Positions 25,334 to 34,031 of a stretch of 41,252 nucleotides of DNA are shown here, piece after piece. The translations under genes and the position numbers were made by a program. Each line of letters begins with the position of its first letter. Position 1 is the first letter of the stretch. The stretch is from Polynucleobacter rarus. GTDB lineage: Bacteria; Pseudomonadota; Gammaproteobacteria; Burkholderiales; Burkholderiaceae. The notes beneath the pieces were generated by a model. That model ran no database searches and was not told the origin of the DNA. It saw nothing but the letters and a program-made list of their open reading frames with translations. The stretch is taken from positions 1,743,193 through 1,784,444 of the forward strand of contig NZ_NTGB01000001.1 in assembly GCF_003072505.1 (NCBI RefSeq), in the 5' to 3' direction.

Positions 25334-26217
25334 ACTAAATATACTTTTGAGTTGTCTGCATTCCTTTGGACTAGGTATCCTTTAGCATCCAATATTTCAA
25401 AGTAATCAGCACTCGGATTTTGATCAACCGCTAAGGCTTTAGTTAATGCATCAGCCAACATACAACTTTTAGCCGTCACAGTGAACACCTTTTCACCAAT
25501 GATGGGTATTTGTTGATAAGGATTAATCAGATGTTTAGATTGAACTACTGCCGATTCATCTCTGATTAAACTGGATGAACTAGCAACTGCGATATTTGAT
25601 AGTTTTCCAAAATCAATTAACTCTGTTTTTTCACCTAACTGACGTAGCAATATTTTCCTTGGCACACTTCCTAAAATTCTTAAATCTCCGCCAGCATTCA
25701 CAATTGCATTTTCAACGCCGTAACTTTTAAGAAGATTGATTGCTCGATCAACTGCATAACCTTTAGCAATACCACCTAAATCCAATAAAACAGGGTGATG
25801 AATTCTGATTGAATGATTTCCCTCCAACTCAATATTTGCGATGGAATAATTACCTAAGAGGTGACTAAACTCTTCCATATGAGGTCGCAATCCCCACCTA
25901 CTTAATACATGGCCAACTCCACAATCAAAAGCACCTTTCGTTATTTCATGAAGATATTTTGCGGTTTGAAGAACTTCAAATGTCCAAGGATGTATTTCTA
26001 AAGAGGGTTTGTTAAGTAAGCTTACAGTTTGATTGATAATTGAAATATCACTACGTGGTTCAAAAATCGACATCAGATAATCCACTCTTTCAATTTCTCT
26101 GAATGCAGCCGCAATCACAGACTCTAAATTTAATTTTTTTTTATCTTTAGGGGAATCAGATTCAAAATCAATTTGAATTTCGATAAAAGTTCCCAACAAC
26201 GGTTTACAACGTATCAT
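25330..26217 (-). CDS. apbE: FAD:protein FMN transferase (ApbE)
   Basis: A 295-aa flavinyl transferase that attaches FMN from FAD to a Thr or Ser in target proteins. Landmarks: LLGTFIEIQI at the start, LDLGGIAKGYAVDRAI, NAGGDLRILG, and the Mg-binding region TVTAKSCMLADALTKALAV. It starts at residue MIRCKPLLGTF with no signal peptide or lipobox, and an in-frame stop lies two codons upstream, so no longer form exists. It overlaps the FMN_bind gene by 14 bp and the next gene by 4 bp. Its substrate is almost certainly the neighbouring FMN_bind protein. Confidence 0.92.
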   Translation of the reverse strand: MIRCKPLLGTFIEIQIDFESDSPKDKKKLNLESVIAAAFREIERVDYLMSIFEPRSDISIINQTVSLLNKPSLEIHPWTFEVLQTAKYLHEITKGAFDCGVGHVLSRWGLRPHMEEFSHLLGNYSIANIELEGNHSIRIHHPVLLDLGGIAKGYAVDRAINLLKSYGVENAIVNAGGDLRILGSVPRKILLRQLGEKTELIDFGKLSNIAVASSSSLIRDESAVVQSKHLINPYQQIPIIGEKVFTVTAKSCMLADALTKALAVDQNPSADYFEILDAKGYLVQRNADNSKVYLV

Positions 26218-26755
26218 GAGATTTTAATTTTTTCAGTAACAGTGAATGAAGTGCCATTAATCGTCTAATGCCATCTGTGACGTGCTTGCATGATAATGTC
26301 GCTCCAGAAATATTTTCAATGTCTTCATTGAGCCGAATTTTATGGATTGAATTTTTATCGATAAATTGCTTGCGCCAGCTTAGCTCTCTAATTTGATGCC
26401 CGTAGGATTCGTTATATTGAAGAATTTGAACTTCTTTAACATTTCCAAAATGGTCGATTCCTAATCCATAAGTAATCATTTCATGCTTTCCAACTACTTC
26501 ATCAACAATGAACCAAGATCCATCACCCGCTAACCAAAATTGACTATTAGTTAGTGGATGATGAATTCCAGATATTTTCTTCAGTTGTTTACGAATTTCG
26601 GCTGATATCTCAAATTGAACTTTCGAAAAATATTTACCAGGAAACATGACTTGTTTTGCTTCTTCAGCTGACATATATGTTTTTGCAATGACCGTGGGAC
26701 TCACTCCCCCAAGCAGGGAGAGTGAAATCGTGAGCGGTAATAATGAATTTCTCAA
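26204..26755 (-). CDS. Periplasmic FMN-binding domain protein
   Basis: A 183-aa exported protein with an FMN_bind domain. A Sec-type signal (SLLPLTISLSLLGGVSPTVIA) precedes the mature chain. The flavinylation motif DIENISGATLS is at the C-terminal end of the domain, and Thr153 is the expected site of covalent FMN attachment by ApbE. There is no membrane segment after the signal, so the protein is soluble in the periplasm. Its gene lies between an outer-membrane protein gene and apbE and overlaps the latter. It probably acts as an electron carrier in an iron-responsive redox chain. Confidence 0.85.
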   Translation of the reverse strand: MRNSLLPLTISLSLLGGVSPTVIAKTYMSAEEAKQVMFPGKYFSKVQFEISAEIRKQLKKISGIHHPLTNSQFWLAGDGSWFIVDEVVGKHEMITYGLGIDHFGNVKEVQILQYNESYGHQIRELSWRKQFIDKNSIHKIRLNEDIENISGATLSCKHVTDGIRRLMALHSLLLKKLKSHDTL

Positions 26756-26770
26756 GATGAAAACGCCTTT

Positions 26771-27670
26771 TTAAAAAGGAACACCAACCTTCAACATATA
26801 TTCATTTCTTCCGTGGCTATCCCACACCATGCCATCAGAACACTCTGCGTCACCAGGGGCCCAACAATCACCACCGATTTGCGTTCTCATGGCCATCGTT
26901 ACCCAGAAATCTTTATTTGCATAGTGGATGTTTGGTCCTATGAAATGCGCTCTTTGAGTTTGTGAAGCAAAGCTAAATCCGTCATAATCATTATGAAAAC
27001 GATATTCAAAACCTAAACTCCAATTAGGTGCAACTCGGTAGGAAAGACCGCCAACGAAGTCTAAAACAATTTCTTCAATTGGTTCTTCATCAAACTTTAG
27101 TTTTTCTGCTTCAAAAACTAAATTTCCTACGAGCTGTAAGCGATCATCTAAAAAATTCGATTGGACTATAAGGCGCGTTTCGATTGCGTCTTTTAAACGA
27201 CCAAAAGTTGGTTCAAAGTAGACTCCAACTCCAACAGGTGATGTCAGGGGATTGGTAATCCGCCAAATTGCTTCTAGCGAAATACCGTCAATACCTTTTG
27301 AACTATAACTTGGATCTTCGACGAATGCCCCTGATACGCCATATCCTCCAGTACAGGAACTCAAGGATTCAGAACAAGCATCTGGGTTAGTGTAGTTTTT
27401 TGCAGATTGAATGGAGTAAGTGTTTAAGTATCCAGCTAATTGAATATTATCGGTGAGACCATACTCAACCTCTGAGCGTCCTTGCCAGTAATCATAAGTA
27501 CCAGTGGCATGACCTCTAGTAAGTTGAAGGCGTTGTTCAACCTCCCATTTTCCTTTTGGTTGTAAATCTAAACCGTAAACCCAACCAAAATTACTTTCTC
27601 CCGCGTGAACAGCAAACCCAACAATCGTCATCCCGATGATGATGGATTTTATTAACTTTTTACTTTGCAT
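26771..27670 (-). CDS. Outer-membrane beta-barrel protein
   Basis: A 299-aa protein with a signal peptide (IIIGMTIVGFAVHAG) and a mature chain of alternating amphipathic strands ending in VGVPF, with the terminal Phe usual for outer-membrane barrels. The start of the mature part (NFGWVYGLDLQPKGKWEVEQ) resembles a family I know as DUF6662, unverified. It is not a TonB-dependent receptor: far too short and no plug. The Fur box at 27706-27724 lies 36 bp upstream of the ATG, so expression should rise in iron starvation. The next gene, an FMN_bind protein, follows after 15 bp. Confidence 0.75.
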   Translation of the reverse strand: MQSKKLIKSIIIGMTIVGFAVHAGESNFGWVYGLDLQPKGKWEVEQRLQLTRGHATGTYDYWQGRSEVEYGLTDNIQLAGYLNTYSIQSAKNYTNPDACSESLSSCTGGYGVSGAFVEDPSYSSKGIDGISLEAIWRITNPLTSPVGVGVYFEPTFGRLKDAIETRLIVQSNFLDDRLQLVGNLVFEAEKLKFDEEPIEEIVLDFVGGLSYRVAPNWSLGFEYRFHNDYDGFSFASQTQRAHFIGPNIHYANKDFWVTMAMRTQIGGDCWAPGDAECSDGMVWDSHGRNEYMLKVGVPF

Positions 27671-27705
27671 CTTTACCTCGTTTTGAATGAATAAAACACT
27701 ATATT

Positions 27706-27724
27706 AATGAGAATGATTCTCATT
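27706..27724 (-). promoter_or_regulatory. Fur box
   Basis: The 19-bp sequence AATGAGAATGATTCTCATT is a perfect palindrome apart from its central base and matches the classic Fur consensus closely. A TAATATAGT -10-like stretch follows it on the minus strand. It lies between the azlD stop and the outer-membrane protein start, so only the minus-strand set 24911-27670 (perhaps to 24459) can be its target. Confidence 0.9.
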
Positions 27725-27772
27725 GGTGTTTTATTAAACGTAGGTTTAAAAGGCCTTTTAAAATTAAGGTTT

Positions 27773-28120
27773 TTAGAAATAGCCCTTAATGAAGTCGTAC
27801 AACATGATTAATACACAGCCCAAAATAAGAGCTGGTACCAAGCGACCTTTCTTACTGATCATTAATAAAAAGCAGACAATACAGACAAAAATACGATAAG
27901 ACATTGATACCTGAGATAACAAACCGACCGGTAACAAAATTAATTTAAAAGTGAGAGCGCCAAGAATCGCATAGGTAACAGCCGATAACCATTTAAAAAT
28001 TTCACCGTCTTTATCAATTTTTCCTGAGGCTAAGACTCCCAATCCTCGCCAAAAATAAGTTGCTAGAATGACGAAAATTAATGCGCTCCACAATTTGTTT
28101 TCAGTAAAAAAAGCATCCAT
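27773..28120 (-). CDS. azlD: AzlD family branched-chain amino acid exporter subunit
   Basis: A 115-aa hydrophobic protein with about four membrane helices, the small partner of AzlC. It contains ATYFWRGLGVLASGKID and VTYAILGALTFKLILLPVG; length and topology fit AzlD. The AzlCD pair exports branched-chain amino acids or analogues. Its ATG shares one base with the azlC stop, so the two are coupled. The stop lies 49 bp from the Fur box. Confidence 0.88.
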   Translation of the reverse strand: MDAFFTENKLWSALIFVILATYFWRGLGVLASGKIDKDGEIFKWLSAVTYAILGALTFKLILLPVGLLSQVSMSYRIFVCIVCFLLMISKKGRLVPALILGCVLIMLYDFIKGYF

Positions 28121-28872
28121 TAATTTTTACTCCTTGAAAACTTCCTGAAGAAAAAATCAATTAAATAAATTAATGAACCAACCCCTACTCCACTAATTAA
28201 AAGTGCATTAGAAGGGTAATATTGAAAAAAATAAATACTGGATACCCCTCCAAACACAATCGCCAATTGATTACTGCGAATTGGAACCTCAGTAAAAGAC
28301 ATCAGAAAAAAAAGCGGATTTACGAATAACAATGCATAAGTTACCCAAATTGGTACTGCATCAGAAAGCCAGTATCCAATGAGTGTTGCTGGCAAACTAA
28401 TCAATAAACAAATCGTCCCAATGCCGACAAAATAGCCATATCGCAATTCGTTTTTAAGCTTTGGAAACTCCAACATACAATAGGTCCAAGCACTCATTGC
28501 AACTAAATGAACTGTTAAGAGCCTGGGAGGCTCTTTCAATTCTTTTGGGATTTGGGGAAATAAAGTTAGAGTCATCGTCAGAAAACGAGCTGATGTGATG
28601 GCGACTGCAAAGGCTATTGCGCTGGCCGAGGCCCCAACCGATACCATCTCCACAAATACAACCTGACCAGGAAGAGCAAAGACAGATAGAGAAATAAACG
28701 TAGCAAAAAATGGATCTAAGCCAACACCATGACTCATTGCTCCAAACCCCATCATACCCGCCACGAGAACCGGCGCAGGCCCTACTAAGCCATTTTTAAC
28801 ACCTAACCAAAATGCACTTCTAAAAGAGGATGTAGACAAACTTTCCGTTTTTGAGTTTTTTAATTCTTCCAT
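28120..28872 (-). CDS. azlC: AzlC family branched-chain amino acid exporter
   Basis: A 250-aa inner-membrane protein with six or more hydrophobic segments. The typical motif FWLGVKNGLVGPAPVLVAGMM region and the ALPGQVVFVEMVSVGAS block identify AzlC; SARFLTMTLTLFPQI is also a family block. It forms the exporter with the overlapping azlD product. queG lies upstream on the same strand, with its stop 20 bp before azlC. Confidence 0.9.
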   Translation of the reverse strand: MEELKNSKTESLSTSSFRSAFWLGVKNGLVGPAPVLVAGMMGFGAMSHGVGLDPFFATFISLSVFALPGQVVFVEMVSVGASASAIAFAVAITSARFLTMTLTLFPQIPKELKEPPRLLTVHLVAMSAWTYCMLEFPKLKNELRYGYFVGIGTICLLISLPATLIGYWLSDAVPIWVTYALLFVNPLFFLMSFTEVPIRSNQLAIVFGGVSSIYFFQYYPSNALLISGVGVGSLIYLIDFFFRKFSRSKN

Positions 28873-28891
28873 GTCGGTATTTTAATGGCTT

Positions 28892-30007
28892 TTAAGGATT
28901 TAAAGCCCAAGCTATATGCTCATCGACTAGTTCTGAAATACAACCATATTGATTTTTTAATAGTTCAGTAATTTTTGATTTTTGACTAACTGAGATTTGC
29001 TCACTTCTCAAATAATTACCGAGCGCTACCGATACATTTCTCATCCAACGCTCATACCCAATCCTATAAATTGCACTACCTTGCATTTTGCTATCAAAAT
29101 CTTCTTTCTTCCAGCCAAATACTTCCTCCAGCGAACTACAATCCAACTGATTTCGCACGTCAAAATCAGCTAAGGTAGAATTTTTAGCAAACTTATTCCA
29201 ATGACAAACCAATTGGCAGTCATCACAACCATAAACATGGTTTCCCATCAAAGACCTAAGTTCTAAAGGAATAGATCCCGGATGTTCAATCGTTAGGTAT
29301 GAAATACATCGATTAGCATCAATTTGAAATGGCGCAAGGATTGCTTTGGTTGGGCACAAATCAATGCAGTCTTGGCAGCTGCCACAATGATTAGAGACTG
29401 GTTCATCAACAGGTAATGGGATATCAACGAAGATTTCCCCTAAAAAATACATAGAACCTGCTTGGCGATTTAAATTAAGGGTATGTTTACCTCTCCAGCC
29501 AAGTCCTGATTTAGTCGCAAGGGCGACCTCTAAAACCGGAGCTGAGTCGACTAAAACACGATACTTTAAGTCAGCAATTTTTTCTTCTAATAACTTAGCA
29601 ATCACTAAAAGATTTTTTCTTAAGACCTTATGGTAATCTCGGCCTCTTGCATAGACTGAAACGATTGCCTGAGAGGCATCTTTTAATTGAAGAAGCTCTT
29701 TGGAACGAAAATCTTCAGTTAAATGATTTACGTTGTTATCGTCTTTAACTCTGGGTAAATAGTCCATTCGAAAACAAATAGATCGAACTACACCCGGTAA
29801 TAAATCATTAGGGTTAGCTCGCAAATTCGCATGCCGACTCATATAATGCATTTGACCATGGTGACCTTTTCTCAACCATTCTTGAAAATAAGGTACCTCT
29901 TGGGTAAGATCCAGGTCGGATATTTTTACGTCGCTAAAACCCAATTCTTTTGCTTGGCCTTTCAGCCAGTGTAAGATTTCAGTGTAATTTTCATTTTCGG
30001 ATGTCAT
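28892..30007 (-). CDS. queG: Epoxyqueuosine reductase
   Basis: A 371-aa QueG, the cobalamin- and iron-sulfur-dependent enzyme of the last queuosine step, reducing epoxyqueuosine in tRNA. The N-terminal domain includes YMSRHANLRANP and the active-site region VDSAPVLEVALA. The two 4Fe-4S clusters are bound by CGSCQDCIDLCPTKAI and by YGCDDCQLVCHWNK with CISYLTIE between. The length is normal. Its ATG at 30007 overlaps the divergent tsaE region, a common queG/tsaE arrangement in betaproteobacteria. Confidence 0.95.
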   Translation of the reverse strand: MTSENENYTEILHWLKGQAKELGFSDVKISDLDLTQEVPYFQEWLRKGHHGQMHYMSRHANLRANPNDLLPGVVRSICFRMDYLPRVKDDNNVNHLTEDFRSKELLQLKDASQAIVSVYARGRDYHKVLRKNLLVIAKLLEEKIADLKYRVLVDSAPVLEVALATKSGLGWRGKHTLNLNRQAGSMYFLGEIFVDIPLPVDEPVSNHCGSCQDCIDLCPTKAILAPFQIDANRCISYLTIEHPGSIPLELRSLMGNHVYGCDDCQLVCHWNKFAKNSTLADFDVRNQLDCSSLEEVFGWKKEDFDSKMQGSAIYRIGYERWMRNVSVALGNYLRSEQISVSQKSKITELLKNQYGCISELVDEHIAWALNP

Positions 30008-30009
30008 TA

Positions 30010-30525
30010 ATGCCTATTTTAAGTAATTCCCCGCCACTATATTGGAATACTGAGACTGATTGTGAAAAATCAGCTTTAAACCTTGGCGTATCACTTCAGA
30101 GTCACGTTCAAACCCATCCAATCACTCATATTTGGCTTATCGGTGATTTGGGAACTGGAAAAACCACTTTTGTCCGTTACTTACTAAGATCATTTGGCTT
30201 TATGGGTAAAGTTAAAAGTCCGACGTATAACCTCTGCGAACCCTACAAAATAATAATTAAGAATCATCCTTATGACTTTCATCACTTTGATTTATATCGA
30301 ATGAACAGTTCCAGAGAGTGGGAAGAAGCAGGCTTTAAAGATATCCTAACTAATCCTGGTGTGTGTCTCATTGAATGGCCAGAAAAAGCCAATGGTACTC
30401 TACCAAAACCAGACCTTATTTATAATCTTATCTATCACAGCGAATCATCCAGAGAAGTAACAATTTCAGCAAGCAGTAAGCACGGCAGCATTTTATTAGA
30501 GAGCCTTACAACTTTAAAAGAATGA
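30010..30525 (+). CDS. tsaE: tRNA threonylcarbamoyladenosine ATPase TsaE
   Basis: A 171-aa P-loop ATPase needed with TsaB and TsaD to make the t6A modification. Walker A is GDLGTGKTTFVRYLL, followed by the SPTYNLCEPY switch and HFDLYRM. The start at ATG 30010 gives a usual length and avoids overlap with queG; ATG 30001 would overlap the queG start, and a longer frame from 29950 is unlikely. Its stop overlaps the amiC ATG (ATGA at 30522-30525). Confidence 0.93.
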   Translation: MPILSNSPPLYWNTETDCEKSALNLGVSLQSHVQTHPITHIWLIGDLGTGKTTFVRYLLRSFGFMGKVKSPTYNLCEPYKIIIKNHPYDFHHFDLYRMNSSREWEEAGFKDILTNPGVCLIEWPEKANGTLPKPDLIYNLIYHSESSREVTISASSKHGSILLESLTTLKE

Positions 30526-31811
30526 ATCAAGAAAAACGTCATTCACTGTTGAAATTAATCAGCTATTCAGCATTTGTCCCGACTGCCTTAGTTTTAGGGC
30601 CAATAGAATTAGCCAAGGGAGCCAGTTTATTGGGTATTCGTATTTGGCCTGCTGAAGAATATACAAGAGTGACTCTTGAAACTGACGAAATCTTAGAAAT
30701 TAAACATCAATTAATTACCGATCCTAATCGTCTCGTTGTTGATATCCAAGGTCTAGAATTAAATTCAACTATCAAAGATATCGTTGCGAAAGTTCAAAAA
30801 AATGATCCTTATATTGCTAGTGTTAGAGTCGGTCAATACCAACCCAAAGTAGTTCGATTAGTCTTTGATTTAAAGGAAGAGATTATTCCGCAGCTCTTTA
30901 AATTAGACCCAGTTGGCAATTATAAAAACAGACTAGTATTTGATTTGATTCCTAAATCACCCCCTGATCTAATGACCATCTTTTTAAGAGACAACATGAA
31001 CCCTCTTGAAGAGGATGACGCAATTGCACAGATCACAAAAGATAAGTTAAGGCAAATCCCTCAGAATCAATTACCAGAAACTTTTGTGGCAATACCTAAA
31101 TCAACAAAACGTCGATTTACACGCATGATTACGATTGCCATTGATCCCGGTCATGGTGGTGAAGACCCAGGTGCCGTTGGCTCAACGGGCGTCATGGAAA
31201 AAGATATTGTCTTATCAATTGGCAAGAAATTAAGAGATTTGTTTGATGATGCCGCTGACTTTAGAACACTACTAACTAGAGATGCAGATTATTTTCTGCC
31301 CCTAGGAGCCAGAGTTCAAAAAGCACGTAAAGTACAAGCAGACTTTTTCATATCTATTCATGCAGATGCTTATTTACTTCCACATGCTAAGGGCGCATCC
31401 GTATTTGCTTTATCTCAACAAGGAGCTTCATCAACTACCGCAAGGTGGATGGCCAATAAAGAGAATTCTGCTGATTTAATTGGCGGATTAAATATTAAAA
31501 CAAAAGACGTTGAAGTGGCCAAATTGTTATTGGACATGTCAACTACAGCTCAGATTAAAGACTCTCTAAAACTGGGAAGTTCAATCATCCAAGAGATTGG
31601 AAGTTTCGCAAATTTACACAGTAAAAAGGTGGAACAGGCGAGTTTTGCAGTTCTAAAAGCTCCTGATATTCCGTCAATCTTGGTGGAAACGGCTTTTATT
31701 AGCAATCCCGAAGAAGAGCAGAAACTAATGAATGAAACTTTTCAATTTCAAATTTCACAAGCTGTCTTTAAAGGGGTGGGGAACTTTTTAATAAAAAATC
31801 CCCCTAACTAA
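30522..31811 (+). CDS. amiC: N-acetylmuramoyl-L-alanine amidase AmiC-type
   Basis: A 429-aa cell-wall amidase. After a probable signal segment (residues about 10-36), residues 37-145 form an AMIN domain that targets the septum (GIRIWPAEEYTRVTLET, RLVVDIQGLEL), and residues 205-425 an Amidase_3 zinc domain. Visible zinc and catalytic regions are IAIDPGHGGEDPGAVG, FISIHADAY and SILVETAFISNPEEE. It cleaves peptidoglycan stem peptides at division. It is coupled to tsaE, an order common in proteobacteria. Confidence 0.93.
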   Translation: MNQEKRHSLLKLISYSAFVPTALVLGPIELAKGASLLGIRIWPAEEYTRVTLETDEILEIKHQLITDPNRLVVDIQGLELNSTIKDIVAKVQKNDPYIASVRVGQYQPKVVRLVFDLKEEIIPQLFKLDPVGNYKNRLVFDLIPKSPPDLMTIFLRDNMNPLEEDDAIAQITKDKLRQIPQNQLPETFVAIPKSTKRRFTRMITIAIDPGHGGEDPGAVGSTGVMEKDIVLSIGKKLRDLFDDAADFRTLLTRDADYFLPLGARVQKARKVQADFFISIHADAYLLPHAKGASVFALSQQGASSTTARWMANKENSADLIGGLNIKTKDVEVAKLLLDMSTTAQIKDSLKLGSSIIQEIGSFANLHSKKVEQASFAVLKAPDIPSILVETAFISNPEEEQKLMNETFQFQISQAVFKGVGNFLIKNPPN

Positions 31812-31819
31812 AATCGATA

Positions 31820-32392
31820 TTATTGATGGTGGTTTTTTGCAGAATGCCCAATCTTTTCCATAATTGCAAATAAAACACCTGTAACTACAAAGGTAAGGTG
31901 CAAACCAATCATCCATCCTAGATTTTCTTTATCAAGATTTTCAATCTCTAAAAATGCAGCTAAAAGATGAACGCCAGATAAGGCAACAATAGAACCAATT
32001 AATTTTAATTTTAATCCTGCAAAATCAATTTCTCCCATCCATTTTGGACGATCAAAACTTTTTTCAGCAACACCAATAACAGAAACAAAATTCTCGTAAC
32101 CTGAAAAAATAATTAGGATCAATAAATTTGCCAATAAAGTCTTGTCTACAATGGATAGAACACCCGTAACAAATTCAGCTTCACCGATAGACCAAAATAT
32201 TGTTGCGAACTCAGCGAATTCTTTAACGAACTTTATTGCGACTAGTATTAGTGTCAATATCAACATTAGATAAAACAGACTCAAAATCCATCTACTACCA
32301 AAAATAATTTTTTCGATAGCATGTTCAATTAAGCCATCTTTATCTTCTGCTGTACTCTTTATCTCAGTGGTTGAATTGTGTAAGTCGCTCAT
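31820..32392 (-). CDS. YqhA family (UPF0114) membrane protein
   Basis: A 190-aa inner-membrane protein with hydrophobic segments near residues 31-55, 76-100, 130-147 and 158-178. The blocks SRWILSLFYLMLILTLILV, LLILIIFSGYENFVSVI and FAGLKLKLIGSIVALSGVHL match the UPF0114 / YqhA family. Function is unknown; a channel or carrier role has been suggested for the family. It converges on amiC with 8 bp between the stops and is the last core gene before tRNA-Lys. Confidence 0.85.
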   Translation of the reverse strand: MSDLHNSTTEIKSTAEDKDGLIEHAIEKIIFGSRWILSLFYLMLILTLILVAIKFVKEFAEFATIFWSIGEAEFVTGVLSIVDKTLLANLLILIIFSGYENFVSVIGVAEKSFDRPKWMGEIDFAGLKLKLIGSIVALSGVHLLAAFLEIENLDKENLGWMIGLHLTFVVTGVLFAIMEKIGHSAKNHHQ

Positions 32393-32515
32393 TGTTTGTC
32401 TTCTATTTTGATTATAAGTTGTTAATTTATCATAAAAACTTAATATTTTTTTTAAAAAGTTAATTCAAACGCTACAAATTTATTTCAAAAAAATAGGCGA
32501 TTGTTGAAAAAAGTT

Positions 32516-32523
32516 GCTATAAT
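32516..32523 (+). promoter_or_regulatory. Extended -10 promoter of tRNA-Lys
   Basis: The sequence GCTATAAT, preceded by T, gives a TGC-TATAAT extended -10 element whose hexamer starts at 32518, about 18 bp before the tRNA 5' end. No good -35 hexamer is present at the usual spacing. Confidence 0.6.
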
Positions 32524-32541
32524 CTTCTTTTACCCAAATTG

Positions 32542-32617
32542 GGGTCGGTAGCTCAGCCGGTAGAGCAGCGGACTTTTAATCCGTTGGTCGCGAGTTCGAA
32601 TCTCGCCCGACCCACCA
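32542..32617 (+). tRNA. tRNA-Lys(TTT)
   Basis: A 76-nt gene with encoded CCA. Acceptor arms GGGTCGG / CCGACCC pair fully, the D arm is AGCTCAGCCGGTAGAGC, the anticodon loop is CTTTTAA (anticodon TTT), and the T arm carries GTTCGAATC. An integrase gene begins 104 bp downstream in the same orientation, so its 3' end is the probable attachment site of the right island. I found no second copy of this 3' end inside the window. Confidence 0.96.
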
Positions 32618-32623
32618 AACAAG

Positions 32624-32652
32624 AGCCATAGCGTCAATGCTGTGGCTTTTTT
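32624..32652 (+). terminator. Terminator after tRNA-Lys
   Basis: A stem AGCCATAGC / GCTGTGGCT with one mismatch and a 6-nt loop, followed by six T residues. It lies 7 bp after the tRNA and would end its transcript. Confidence 0.75.
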
Positions 32653-32662
32653 CTTTTCTAGC

Positions 32663-32685
32663 GAGCGTAAATTATTTTTACGCTT
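32663..32685 (+). repeat. 23-bp dyad repeat R1
   Basis: The most divergent member of a five-copy family: GAGCGT, an 11-nt AT-rich spacer, ACGCTT. Here the pairing extends inward to GCGTAAA / TTTACGC. It lies between the tRNA-Lys terminator and the integrase start, 37 bp before the ATG. Confidence 0.65.
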
Positions 32686-32721
32686 GCTTACTTTAACCTC
32701 ACGCTATCCCCACTTTGTTGC

Positions 32722-33945
32722 ATGACATACGCAAAGTTAAACCAATACTCCGCACTAAACCATACATCTAACCCCAACCTCATTTACTTGCGCGATGGCG
32801 AAGTTGTTGTGTATCGCCGTAGTGCCAGTCCCCTTTATCAATGTCGCTACAAGTTAGCTGATGGACAGTGGCACAGACAATCAACACGCAAAGCAAGCAT
32901 AGAGAAAGCTGTTATCGTTGCTTGCTTGCTATATGACGAAGCACGGTTTAGACAGAAGCTGGGTTTAGCACACAAAGCACAAACTTTCGCACAAATAGCG
33001 CACGGGACGCTGATAGAACTGCGAGCCCAAATAGACTTAAAGCGTGGCAGAGGTGCGTTAGATAGCTATGTCACTTGTATTGAAAAGTATTTTCTACCCT
33101 ACTTCGCTGACAAGCGCATGGAAGAGCTTGTTCACAAAGACATTATTGAGTTTGAGGTCTGGCGCAACAGACAAATGAACAAACAGCCCAAAGCATCGAC
33201 CCTCAACAACTTTGCGAGCGCTTGGAATAGATTGATTAAAACAGCGATTGATAGAGGCTATTTGAGTGAGAACGCAACCATTCCTCGGCTAACTACGCAA
33301 GGCATTAAAAGTAATCCTCGACCCGCATTTAACAGAACTGAGATTGATAGCTTGCTTACATACATGAAAACTTGGTGCGTTGGTGGCAGAGTAGGTATAG
33401 ATAGTGAAATGCGATTATTGCTTCGCGACTACATAGAAATGTTGCTATACACAGGCATCAGGCATGGAACAGAAGCTATGGGCATATGTTGGAACAACAT
33501 CGAGTGGCATACAGACAAACAAGTGCGCTACTTGCGCTTGTGGGTAGATGGCAAGACGGGTGGTCGTTGGTTGATAGCCAAGCACAAAGCAGTTGAGGTA
33601 TTAGAGCGATTACACAAGAGACAAACTGACATTTGCAATATTGAGTTTGAAGAGTTATTCAAGACGAGAGTAAAACACAAGTTGTTTCGCATCAGCAACA
33701 ACTACCAACCGCCCAGTTTAAATGGCACTTTTAGGAGGTTAATGCGTGATTGCGGTTTGTTGAAGAGCAATGAAGGGCAGACAAGAACTTTATACAGCCT
33801 GCGACATACCTACGCTACATTTGAACTGTTGGAAAACCACACTGACATTCATACTCTCGCCAAGCAAATGGGCAATAGTGCCGCAATGATTGAACGGCAC
33901 TACAGCAAATTAACTGCAACAATGGCAGCAGAAAGGTTGGCTTGA
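32722..33945 (+). CDS. int: Tyrosine integrase of the tRNA-Lys island
   Basis: A 407-aa tyrosine recombinase. The N-terminal segment (VVVYRRSASPLYQCRYK) corresponds to the arm-binding domain of the left-island integrase, the middle to a core-binding domain, and the C-terminal part to the catalytic domain with Arg in LLYTGIRHGTEAMGI, the LYSLRHTYAT block and the terminal QMGNSAAMIERHYSKL with the nucleophilic Tyr. Length and domain order equal those of 5235-6458, but identity is only moderate by eye. It reads away from the adjacent tRNA-Lys, so the N-terminus faces the attachment site. It probably drives integration at that tRNA. Confidence 0.9.
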   Translation: MTYAKLNQYSALNHTSNPNLIYLRDGEVVVYRRSASPLYQCRYKLADGQWHRQSTRKASIEKAVIVACLLYDEARFRQKLGLAHKAQTFAQIAHGTLIELRAQIDLKRGRGALDSYVTCIEKYFLPYFADKRMEELVHKDIIEFEVWRNRQMNKQPKASTLNNFASAWNRLIKTAIDRGYLSENATIPRLTTQGIKSNPRPAFNRTEIDSLLTYMKTWCVGGRVGIDSEMRLLLRDYIEMLLYTGIRHGTEAMGICWNNIEWHTDKQVRYLRLWVDGKTGGRWLIAKHKAVEVLERLHKRQTDICNIEFEELFKTRVKHKLFRISNNYQPPSLNGTFRRLMRDCGLLKSNEGQTRTLYSLRHTYATFELLENHTDIHTLAKQMGNSAAMIERHYSKLTATMAAERLA

Positions 33946-34031
33946 ATTTTTTTTGTGGGTTATCATACATTATCTAAATAAAAAACATTTTGGTTAAGTA
34001 GCGATTACTTACAAATCAGAAAGATATAAAA

